From the NCBI RefSeq assembly GCF_042683045.1, contig NZ_JBHUIT010000031.1, forward strand, positions 186,001-250,000: a stretch of 64,000 nt of DNA. The letters run 5' to 3'. The notes under the pieces were generated by a model. The model was given only the letters and a program-made list of their open reading frames with translations. It did no database searches and was not told the origin of the DNA. This document shows, piece by piece, positions 43,348-53,500 of the stretch (position 1 is its first letter; the number at the start of each line of letters is the position of its first letter). This stretch comes from Luteolibacter algae. Its GTDB lineage: Bacteria > Verrucomicrobiota > Verrucomicrobiia > Verrucomicrobiales > Akkermansiaceae. A program made the translations under genes and the position numbers.

Positions 43348-43407
43348 AATCGTGATAATTAGTGAAAATTCTGGAGCTTGGAAACTACTTTGAAGAGGCA
43401 GCCCCGC

Positions 43408-45726
43408 TTAAAATTGAGGCTCGTCCTCGCCGATGATTTTGATTTCGGTTTCTAGATCGGTGTAGCGTTCTTCCTTGGCTTTCTTCTGAATCATTTCGAT
43501 CAGCGCAAGTATTTCAGCAGCAGTGGCTTTCCCATTGTTTACGATGAAATTCCCATGGATGTCGGAAACGGAAGCCTGGCCGATTGATTCACCTTTCAGC
43601 CCCATGGAGTCGATAAGCCGACCTGCAGGAATATGCTCGGGGTTCTTGAACGTGCAGCCTGCGGATGCCGCGATCGGCTGCGTGCCTTTGCGTTTTTCCC
43701 GGGATTGGTGCCAGCGATGTTTGATGTTTTCGTGGGTATCGGTTTTGCCTTTGAAAACCGCTTGTAGGGCGAAGTTTCTGCGGAGTTCCTGCACATTCCG
43801 GTAGAAGGCGAGGATCTCGTCGCGTTCACGGGTGCGGATCACTCCATCTTCATCAAGAAAAGTCACGCGGACCACTTGGTCGAACATTTCAACGCCCATT
43901 GCGCCGGCGTTCATCCGGAGCGAGCCGCCGACGTTCCCCGGGATTCCTTCCATCCATTCGAATCCTCCGATGCCATGGGCTCCCGCATAAGAAGCGAGCT
44001 TTTTCAAGCGAACGCCCACACCTGCGACAATGTGGCCTTTCGAATCGATGGATAGCTCCGAAAATGCGCCGCCGGTCGGGTGGATGACAGCTCCACGAAT
44101 ACCGCCATCGCGGACAAGTATATTGGAGCCTCGCCCAACAATGCGAATGGAGATCCCCCGTTCACGGCAGGAATCCACAAGAAAAGCAAAGGCGTAAAAT
44201 GAATGCGGCTCAAACCAATACTGCGCGGGACCGCCGACGAGGATCGTGGTGTGCTTGCGCATCGGTTCGTAGATTTTCCCATCGATCTCCCCGGCAGGTG
44301 CAACCGCTTGAAGAGCCTCGAGGATCTTCAGATCCGAGGCGATGCGCGTCCCTACTTCGTGGACATTGCCCGCGCCGAGAGTGATTAGAAGGTCACCGCT
44401 TTCGAGAGCGTTGCCGACCTCGTAGTGAGCCCGATCAAGATCCGGCAGAAACTTTGCAGGAATATCGCCGTGCTTTTTCATGGCGTCGACCAAAGTTTGA
44501 CCGGTGATACCTTTGATAGGCTTTTCCGATGCGGGATAAACATCGGTGACAAAGACCATATCGGCGGCTTGCAGAACTTTCCCGAAATCATCCGCCAGAG
44601 CTTTGGTGCGGGAATAGCGGTGGGGTTGGAAAAGGACGATCAGGCGGGAGGGCTTGAGGGAGCGCGCGGTCTGGAGGGTTGCGGCGAGTTCCGTGGGATG
44701 ATGCCCGTAATCATCAATCACCCGGTAAGACGGTGAGAGATATTTTGTCTCAAAACGGCGCTTGGCCCCAGCGAAGGAAGAAAGGGCCCGTGCGATAAGC
44801 GAAAACTCGGAGCCGCATATGTCAGCGATGGCGATGGCAGCCAGCGCATTGAGGATATTGTGTTCTCCCGGGATGGCTAATTCGATATCGCCCAGGACTT
44901 CTCCGTTTTTCTTTACCGTGAATGCGGAGGATCCTTTGAGATCGCGGATATCCGATGCGGTGTAATCCGTCTGGTCATCCGTGGTTTCCCAGCCGTAGGA
45001 GACTGCATTTTCGCGGCCCGAGCAAATTTCCGCAGCGACTGGACTTTCCGCACAATAAACGATTTTACCGGATGTTTGATCCGCTAACGTGGCGAAGACC
45101 TCCTTGATATGATCGAGGTCGCGGTAGAAATCGAGATGCTCTGCCTCGATGTTGAGAATGACGGAATGTTTTGGCTTATAAAGTGCCAGTGTCCCATCGG
45201 ACTCATCCCCTTCCGCCACCATGAAATCACCTTCCGGGTCCCATTTGGCGTTTGCTCCGAGAATTGGAATTTCTGCCCCTACATAATACGAAGGCTTTTG
45301 TCCGCACTCCCGGAGGAGATGGGCCGCCATCGATGAGGTGGTGGTTTTACCGTGGGTGCCGGAGATGACGATGCCCTGCTTGGTGTGAAGGATGGCGGCG
45401 AGGCACTCGGCACGGCGGATGAGAGGGATCTTGGCTTTTTTGGCAGCGGCGAAGGCTGGATTCTTCGGCCCGATGGCGGATGAGTAAACGACGAGATCCG
45501 CTCCTTCCACGGATGCTGCTGTCTGTGGGGAAGAGAAGATGAGTCCGAGCGTTTGCATCCGCTCTGTCTCGGAGGTAGTTACCCGATCGCAGCCGGAAAC
45601 TTTGTGACCCATTGCCAAAAGTAGCAGGGCGAGACCGCTCATGCCGGAGCCAGCGACTCCGATGAGGTGGATGTGGAGAGGGGTGGAAAGATCGGTCAGA
45701 TTTGGTTTCTTCTTCTTGGCTGCCAT
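43408..45726 (-). CDS. murC/murB: fused UDP-N-acetylmuramate--L-alanine ligase / UDP-N-acetylenolpyruvoylglucosamine reductase
   Basis: 772 residues, two enzymes in one chain. Residues about 15-470 are MurC, with LIGVAGSGMSGLA, the Mur ligase P-loop SGTHGKTTT (122-130) and the DDYGHHPTEL segment. Residues about 485-772 are MurB, with VGRGSNILVRDGGIRG (FAD), GIPGNVGGSLRMNAGA and AGCTFKNP near 690, where a Cys stands in the place of the Ser proton donor of E. coli MurB (also seen in some other MurBs). MurB makes UDP-MurNAc and MurC adds L-Ala, so the fusion joins consecutive steps. Confidence 0.95.
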   Translation of the reverse strand: MAAKKKKPNLTDLSTPLHIHLIGVAGSGMSGLALLLLAMGHKVSGCDRVTTSETERMQTLGLIFSSPQTAASVEGADLVVYSSAIGPKNPAFAAAKKAKIPLIRRAECLAAILHTKQGIVISGTHGKTTTSSMAAHLLRECGQKPSYYVGAEIPILGANAKWDPEGDFMVAEGDESDGTLALYKPKHSVILNIEAEHLDFYRDLDHIKEVFATLADQTSGKIVYCAESPVAAEICSGRENAVSYGWETTDDQTDYTASDIRDLKGSSAFTVKKNGEVLGDIELAIPGEHNILNALAAIAIADICGSEFSLIARALSSFAGAKRRFETKYLSPSYRVIDDYGHHPTELAATLQTARSLKPSRLIVLFQPHRYSRTKALADDFGKVLQAADMVFVTDVYPASEKPIKGITGQTLVDAMKKHGDIPAKFLPDLDRAHYEVGNALESGDLLITLGAGNVHEVGTRIASDLKILEALQAVAPAGEIDGKIYEPMRKHTTILVGGPAQYWFEPHSFYAFAFLVDSCRERGISIRIVGRGSNILVRDGGIRGAVIHPTGGAFSELSIDSKGHIVAGVGVRLKKLASYAGAHGIGGFEWMEGIPGNVGGSLRMNAGAMGVEMFDQVVRVTFLDEDGVIRTRERDEILAFYRNVQELRRNFALQAVFKGKTDTHENIKHRWHQSREKRKGTQPIAASAGCTFKNPEHIPAGRLIDSMGLKGESIGQASVSDIHGNFIVNNGKATAAEILALIEMIQKKAKEERYTDLETEIKIIGEDEPQF

Positions 45727-45824
45727 GAGATGGCGGGCACGCTGGCCGATTTTCAGAATTTGAGCAATTGGAAATAAGGCGCAAAATTCACGCGAGCGGA
45801 TATTTCCAGCTCTGGAGAAGTCGT

Positions 45825-46916
45825 TCAGATCTCTGCGAGCAGGGCGGAGGTGACACGTGTCGCGGCATCGGGGATGGCGAGGGATTTTGCCGCGTTGGCC
45901 ATGAGCTTGAGCGCGCCCGGATTGGTCAGCAGATCGGTGAGAAGTTTCGCAAGTGATTCGGGAGTCAGGTCCTTTTGTTGGATGAGTCTTGCCGCACCGG
46001 CGTCGGAAAATACTTTGGCGTTGGCAGTTTGGTGGTCATCCGCCGCATACGGGTAGGGAACCAGTATCGATGGCAAACTTGCCAATGCTATCTCCGTAAG
46101 GGTGGACGCACCGGAGCGAGTGACGACAAGGTCCGCTAGCGCGTAAGCGGAAGGCATCTGATCGCAGAAGCCCATCAGGTGATATCCAGGCCGTTGTGAG
46201 GGGTTTTCCTGTTTGATCCGTTCGTAATCATTGGGGCCGGCGATATGCAGGATCTGAATGTTTTCAGGAAGCATCGGCGAGGCTTTTGCGATGAGCTGAT
46301 TGAGCCCCAGGGCGCCCTGCGAGCCACCGGTCACCACCAGCGTGGTCTTGTCTGGATCCAGACCGAAATTTTTCGCGGCCTCCGCGCGGGAGGGTAGGTG
46401 CAGGATTTCCGGGCGGGCCGGAGTGCCTGTCAGTTGAGTGGGCTTGTGGAAAAATCCGGCAGCTGGTTCCAAGCCTATGAAGACCTTGTTGCAGAAACGT
46501 GAAGTAAGAACATTTGCGCGGCCGGGCCGGGCATTGGAATCATGAATGAACGTTTTGAGTCCAAGGCTGTGCCCTGCGTAGACCGGTGGTAGGGAGGTGA
46601 ATCCTCCCATTCCGAGAACCGCTTGCGCGCCGAACTCGCGGATGAGTTTTTTGGAGCTCCGGATCGATTGGATGAGAGCCAGGAGAAATGGAAGCATTTT
46701 GGGTGATAGCGTCCCGGGCTTTGCAATCGCGGCAACGGTGTGAAACTTCAGATGCGGATATTTTGCAGAAGCCTGGGCATCGATTTTTTTCTGGGAAATC
46801 AAAAGTAATGGCTCGTGACCCTGTTCAAGGAGAGCCTCGGCCACTGCGATGCCTGGAAATAGGTGGCCGCCAGTGCCGCCGCAGGCGATGAGGATGCGTT
46901 TGGGGGAGGAGGACAT
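45825..46916 (-). CDS. murG: UDP-GlcNAc:lipid I N-acetylglucosaminyltransferase MurG
   Basis: 363 residues. GT28 enzyme that adds GlcNAc to lipid I on the inner membrane to give lipid II. Seen: ACGGTGGHLFPGIAVAEAL (GGTGGH near 14), GMGGFTSLPPVYAG, HDSNARPGRAN, the second-domain GGSQGALGLN and DLVVTRSGASTLTEIA with the UDP-binding Glu. First gene of the visible cluster, 98 bases before murC/B. The usual upstream partner ftsW is missing here. Divergent from the giant autotransporter. Confidence 0.95.
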   Translation of the reverse strand: MSSSPKRILIACGGTGGHLFPGIAVAEALLEQGHEPLLLISQKKIDAQASAKYPHLKFHTVAAIAKPGTLSPKMLPFLLALIQSIRSSKKLIREFGAQAVLGMGGFTSLPPVYAGHSLGLKTFIHDSNARPGRANVLTSRFCNKVFIGLEPAAGFFHKPTQLTGTPARPEILHLPSRAEAAKNFGLDPDKTTLVVTGGSQGALGLNQLIAKASPMLPENIQILHIAGPNDYERIKQENPSQRPGYHLMGFCDQMPSAYALADLVVTRSGASTLTEIALASLPSILVPYPYAADDHQTANAKVFSDAGAARLIQQKDLTPESLAKLLTDLLTNPGALKLMANAAKSLAIPDAATRVTSALLAEI

Positions 46917-47596
46917 GCTTGGGATATGTTTGAATGATGATGGCTGGATTTGCGCGGCAATTGAGGAATTGGGCGGGCCGGGCGGAATATGTCAGCCGTA
47001 ATCTGCGAGTCCAAGCATTTCCGTGAAGTTGTGAGAGCTTATTTGCGAATGGGATGCCCGGTCTTTTTAGGGTCCTGCTTCATTTCGGGATAGCAGGGCG
47101 GGGAGTTTACCAAGCTGATTTTGAGGACTTCCGCTCTCTGGATGAGATGGGAATTTGGCCGGTTGTTTTGTTGGATTTACCGTCGTTTATTATTAATTGG
47201 ATTTCTATATATGTGCTATTGTTTTTTGTGGGTTTGAATTTGGGTTTCTTAATTAGTTGATGGTTTGTGATTTGTGGCTATTAAGAACTTCGGGCGGTAA
47301 ATCTTGCAGATTCCAGGTTTTCTTGTAGTTGAAGGGATTACGGCTGTTTCTGAAAAGTCTTGACTGGAGATTGCAAATGTTGCTGGGGGTCTTGCTTGGT
47401 ATGGGATAAATGCTTTCGATTTGTATGGAACATTTGCTTAATTGTAACGGCTTCTGTTACATGTAGTCCCTTCCCATATTGGCGGAAATCGGTTCTTCTG
47501 GGCTGTAACTTATCTCGATTGATCGAGTGAGATTCTTTGAATGCGCAAATCTTAGCTATTTCCAATCAAATCGTAGACCTCTCAGAAAATACCACC
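46917..47596. other. 680-base AT-rich intergenic region upstream of the autotransporter gene
   Basis: Lies between the divergent murG and autotransporter genes. The stretch from about 47160 is visibly richer in A and T than its surroundings. A 68-codon frame at 47054-47260 has a hydrophobic end but no family or coding evidence. A perfect inverted repeat is at 47443-47461. It probably holds promoters for both genes; I could not identify convincing -35/-10 boxes. Confidence 0.6.
47443..47461. promoter_or_regulatory. palindrome TGTAAC-N7-GTTACA, possible operator
   Basis: TGTAAC (47443-47448) and GTTACA (47456-47461) form a perfect six-base inverted repeat with a seven-base spacer, 136 bases before the autotransporter ATG. 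The 19-base size is that of a dimeric regulator's site. No T-run follows, so it is not a terminator. Confidence 0.5.
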
Positions 47597-50500
47597 ATGA
47601 AACAAAGAAGAAGAAACATACTGACCACGGCACTAAGGGCCGTGAAATCCAAGTCACGCCGATTCGGTAGTGCTCAGATGCTCCTCGGGGCATCGCTCGT
47701 ATCCCTAGTCGGAAGCCCGCAGGCGCAAGCTCAAGCTGATCTCTTTTGGGATAATGCTGGCGCTGGCACTGGTAGCTGGGATGTCGCAAATACTGTTTGG
47801 GATAATCAGGCTAACCTGTTGGGGACCGATCAGGCGTGGACTGCCGGTTCTAACGCCAACTTTCAAACAGTAAATGGTGGCACGGTAACTCTGCTGGCAC
47901 CGCAAACCGTAAACAATCTTGCGGCGTCCTCGTCTGGTGGAGGTCCTCACAACTGGACACTCACCGGCGCTGATTTGCTCGTCAGTGGCACTGCTGCGAT
48001 TTCCGCGGCTAATGTAAATAATCTAATTGTTGCTTCCAATGTCTCTGCCGCAGCAGCGGGCCAGAACTTGGCGATCAACACCGGTGGATCTGGCACGGTT
48101 AATGTTTCAGGAGATATTTCCTCAAATATTGCAGATGTAACGACCAATGCTGCTGCGACTCTCTCGGGGGTTAACGCATTTACAGGAACACTCAAGGTTC
48201 AGAGTGGAACAACTACGCTTTCCGGTGGTTCCGCGGTTGCCGATACTTCAGCGGTTGATATTTCAGGTTCAGCCACATTGGCTCTTACTTCTGATGAAAC
48301 CGTAGGTATTCTTACAGGTAGCGCAGGCACCTTTATCAATTCCGGAGCCAATACGCTTTCCGCAGATGGTGCAGTGTCTCCAGCCGCACCGAGCGTTTAT
48401 GCTGGCCAGATCTCAGGAAGCGCTGGCTTCAACAAGGTAGGTGCTGGTGTGCTTTCTCTGCCAGGTGCCAATAACTATACAGGTGTTACCAACGTTACTG
48501 CAGGCACTCTCATCGCAACGACGACTACATCACTTGGTGCAACCGGTGGTGGTAACGGCACTGTTGTTGCTGATGCTGCGACACTCGCAGTCCAAGGCGG
48601 CTTTGCAACTTCCGAGCAGATCAGCTTCACTGGAGCAGGCAACACTGCAAACAACTTCTCCGGCGCTATCGATAGCACCGGTAATAATACTCTGAACGGT
48701 CAGCTTACTGTCACCGGCGCTGGTGGAACGATCAATAACAATTCCGGCACACTCAATATCAATGGCGGAATCAACGGATCCGGTGGAACTCAAGTGGTAA
48801 CCTTCGCGGTTGCAGCTGGTGCTACCACTGATGTGAATAGTGTAATCACTAGTTCTGTAGAAGGTATTATTAAGACCGGCCAGGGTAGCCTCGATCTAAG
48901 TGGTCAAAACAACGATTACTCAGGTCTTGCAAATAATACAGAAATCCAGGATGGCGAAATTATTCTCAGTGGAACACCGACGTTTTTGTTTCCCGTCTTC
49001 GTAGATACGGTATCGCTTGGTAACGCCGGTAACGTCCTCTTCAACGGTGGTGCGCTTGGTTTGCCTACGCTTCACTTCACAGGGGATGAAAGCAATACAC
49101 GGACTTTCTATACCCGCGACCTTCTTTTGAATGGTGCAGTCAGTCAGATCAATACCGACGCTGGGGTAACTTTTACAACCGATAATGAGCAAGTTATCTT
49201 TGGTGTTGCTACAAATATCCTCCGTAAGATCGGTGACGGCACAGTTGTTATCGATACTGACGCTGTAGGTAGCGGAAACGCTGCTTCCATTAACGGAATT
49301 CTCGACCCGGAAGCCGGCACACTTAACGTGGATGGATCCGGCTACAGCGGCACCAATCCTGTGTTCCTCGCAGGTGGCGTCCCAGCTCCTGGCACAACCA
49401 GTCTCGCTCTCGCCGGTCTTGGTGATGCAGATGGCGGTCAAACAGGAACAGTAAACCTCGGTCGTCTCGGTTCAAACCGTGAGTTCGATATCGTTGTTAT
49501 CGATCAGTCGGTAAACACAATCTTCGATGGAACTCTTAATACCACTGGTGATCTTCTTATCACAGGCACAGGCAACCTGACACTCAATGGTCCGGTTAAT
49601 ACACTTGGTAATATTCACGTCAGCGGCACCGAGTTGCTCGTAACCGATCCTGCTGCTCTTAGTAGCAATACCAACAGCCATGACAGCGAGGCTACCTTTA
49701 TCTGGGGTCGCTTCAATGACGCTACAATCCCTACCGCTCTGACCACACCTGGTAAGCTTTCGCTCTCCGGTGGAATCACAACGAATGAGCGCATCACCAT
49801 CGTCAACGACGGTATCCTCAACAACCAGGACGGTGTGAATACCGTCAATTCTGCAGTTCGTGTGCGTTTTGATGGCTCGCTTCCATTCACGGGAGTCGCT
49901 GGACCTTACTCATCCCGTATTGGTGCTACTGCCGGAGAACTTACTCTTGGTGGTGGAATTTTCAGTAACCCGGGACAGACCGTTAACATCAACGGTCTTG
50001 CTACCGACACAGGTCTTGTAACCGTTGCTGGTCCGATCCAGTCCACAGTGGCAGATTTGCTGCTTGGTAATTCTGCAAATACCACGAACACCGTTGCACT
50101 ACAGGTTCAGAATTTCTATTCCGGAAACACTACTCTCAATGGTGGTAATCTGCGCGTAGGTAACAACCAGTCACTCAGTGGCGGACAGGTAACTGTTGAT
50201 GCTGCAACGAACCTCGACGCAGGAATGGCTGCTGTTTCGCTTGCAAACAACTTCGCACTAAACGATACGCTCACAACCGGCACAGCTGGTGGCACTCTCG
50301 CTCTCAATGGTGCAATCACAGGTGCAGGCGGTATCACAAATGCTGATGGAACTACAACACTCGGTGGTAACAATACCTACACTGGGGATACTGTGGTTAC
50401 AGCTGGCACACTGAACATCAACGGTGCTTCCAACTCGGTAAACACATTGGTTAACGGTGGAACTCTTAACCTTTCCGGCGCTTCCAACTCCACGAATGTT

Positions 50501-53500
50501 CAGATTGCTGCTACAGCAACTCTCAATACCACTGGTGCTGAAAGACTCGCGGATGGCGCAACAGTTGGCGTAGCAGCTAACGGTATTCTCGTTCTCGGTG
50601 GAGCTGAAACGGTTCAGGAACTTGATGTCGTGGGCGCAGTCACTGCAACCTCAGGTAATTTGACAGTTACCACACTCAATGGTGCTCCTGCAACTGGCAC
50701 GATCGATATCGGTTCAAACACCCTCACCGCCCAAAACGGCGTCTTCACTGGCAACCTCACCGGTGCCGGCGGAAACCTGGTCAAAAACGGCGGCGGCTTG
50801 CTGAATATCACTGGCACGAATACAGGTCTTACCGGTATCACAACCGTAAACAGCGGTATTCTTGCGGCGAATAACCTCGGTTCGTCCACAGTCGACATCA
50901 AAACCGGAGGTCAGCTCACAGCGTCCGGAAACTTCCTTGCTACAAATATCAACGTTGCCCAGGGTGGCACACTTCAAGCCGACGCTCTCGTGGCAGCAGC
51001 TGCGAACGTGAATACCAGCGGTATCGTTAATGTCACCAGCGGCCCGAACACGATCAACAGCCTCAACTTCAATGCAGCTTCCGGCGCAGTGAATGTAACT
51101 GGTGGTGATCTTGCGGTTGGCGCACTCAACGGTGCGGCAGGCACGCTGAATCTCGCGGCAAACAACTTCACAGTTTCCAGCGGAAACTTCGGAGGTTCGC
51201 TCATTGGTTCCGGCACACTCACCAAAGCATCCAGTGGAGTTTTGACTCTCTCTGGAAACAGCAATGGCTACACCGGCCCAGCGACCATCGCAGCGGGAAC
51301 TCTCGCTCTTCAAAGCGCATTCGGTTCTACCGCAATCAACGTGGGAGCTAGCGGAACGCTTACGACATCCGCCAACGAGCAACTTGCCAATAGCGCGACT
51401 GTAACCGCAGATGGTATCTTGAGCCTCGGCGGTGCGGAAACGATCGGAACACTCGCTGGTTCAGGCACAGTCAACGCTGCCGGGAACCTTGCGGTAAATA
51501 CGCTTAATGGCACTGCTGCAATTAATGCGGGAAGCAACAATGTTACTGTAAACGATGGCGGCACCTTCGGTGGCTCTATCAACGGTAACGGCAGTCTCAC
51601 AAAAAATGGCGGAGGCACACTCGCACTCAATGGAGCGAATGCCTACACTGGCACAACCCAGGTAAACGCTGGAACGCTTGACGTGAACGGTGCGCTTGCA
51701 TCCGACACGATCAATGTCCGCGGTGGAGCTATCCTCACCACAAGTGGTGGTAATCTTACCTCTGATGCAGCCCTTACAAACAACGGCCAAGTGACTGTTG
51801 AAGGTAATGAAACCATCACATCCTACGTGTCCGGCGGACCAGGCGCAAACAATGGCCTTCTTGATGGTTCTGGAACGCTCACTGCTTCCACTTATGCCCT
51901 CAATGATGGTTCCATCGTTACCGCAAATACGGGAACAGGCGTTATCACAACCAATGGCAACGTTGCTATCAGCAGTGCCAATACCGGTGCCAGCCAGATC
52001 ACTGTGCAAACAGGTGTTCTCGATGCATCCGGCACATTCGCGGCGAATGACATCGGTGTGAACTCCGGAGCTACGCTCAATTCAAATGGAGTGATCGCCA
52101 ATACTGCAAACGTGGTAGTCGGCGGAACACTGAATGTAAACAGTGCTACTGTCGTCCAGAACCTCAGTGTCACACCTGCTTCAGGCATTGTTAATCTCAA
52201 TGGCGGCAACTTGACGACCACAGGGCTTAACGGCAGTGGAACCATCAACCTTGGTGCGAATTCGCTGACTGCAGCTAGCGGTTCATTCTCCGGAACAATC
52301 GATGGCTCCGGCGGTCTCACCAAAGTCGGCGGCTCAACATTGACGCTTTCCGGAAGCAATAGCTTCACAGGCGCAACTGATGTCCAAGGCGGAACTCTTG
52401 CTCTTCAGAGCAATCTGGGATCCCTCGCGATCAACATTGCCGACGGCGCAACGCTCAGCACCTCTGCTGCCGAGCAACTCGCCAACGCAGCAGTTGTTCA
52501 AACAAATGCAAGCGGCACTCTCCAGCTCGGTGGCAATGAGACCATCGGCGCACTCAATGGAGCAGGTTCGGTTGTCCTTGGGGCAAATACCCTTACGCTG
52601 AACAATGGTGGTAACTTCACCGGTAACATCGGCGGCACAGGTGAGATCATCCTCGCAGGCGGCACCCTTGTTGTAGATGCCGTAGGCGGACTCAATGCAG
52701 ACGATCTCGACATCAAATCAGGAACTGCGCTGCAGACTCTGAGTGGTGATTTGATCGGTGATAACACCAACGTGAATAACGATGGAACATTGACACTCGG
52801 CGGAGCAGATACGGTTAAAACGTATACCTCCACTGGCACGCTTGATGGTGCGACACTTACCGCTGATACCTACGCGCTTAACGATGGTTCCATCGTCAAT
52901 GCGAATACAGGATCCGGTATCATGACAACGAATGGCACAGTGAACATCAATAGCGCCAATACCGGCTCTAGCGAAATCACTGTTCAGTCTGGAGTTCTCA
53001 ACGCAGGTGACGCTGTAGGTGATACATTCGCCGCAACAGACATCACTGTGAATGCCGGAGCTACCCTGAACTCGAACGGAACGCTCAACAGCGCCGCCAC
53101 ACTCGAAGTCAGCGGAACAGCAAACCTCAATACTGTTACCACACTCACATCCCTCGGCGCAAATGCACCAGGACTCGTAGAGATCAATGCAGCTAGCCTC
53201 ACAACTACCGACCTTCACGGAGACGGTATCGTGGATCTGAATGCAAACATTCTCAACGTTTCCGAAGGCGCATTCAGCGGAACGATCCGTGGTGCGGGAA
53301 CTCTCAATAAAAATGGTGCAGGCCTCCTCACCCTTTCGGGAACCAATTCCTACACCGGACCTACCAACGTAAATGCCGGAACGTTGAATGCAGTTACTGC
53401 ACTCAGCACTTCCGCTTTGAACGTTGCTTCCGGCGCAACCTACCTGAACACAGGTGGTCTAGTTAACCCGAACGTTACAATTGCCAATAATGGAACCGTA

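Noticed and set aside
47054..47260. 68-codon plus-strand frame with a hydrophobic C-terminus upstream of the autotransporter
   Set aside because: T-rich non-coding DNA readily gives hydrophobic stretches; no Shine-Dalgarno sequence, no family, no terminator. Kept only as a remark in the intergenic entry.
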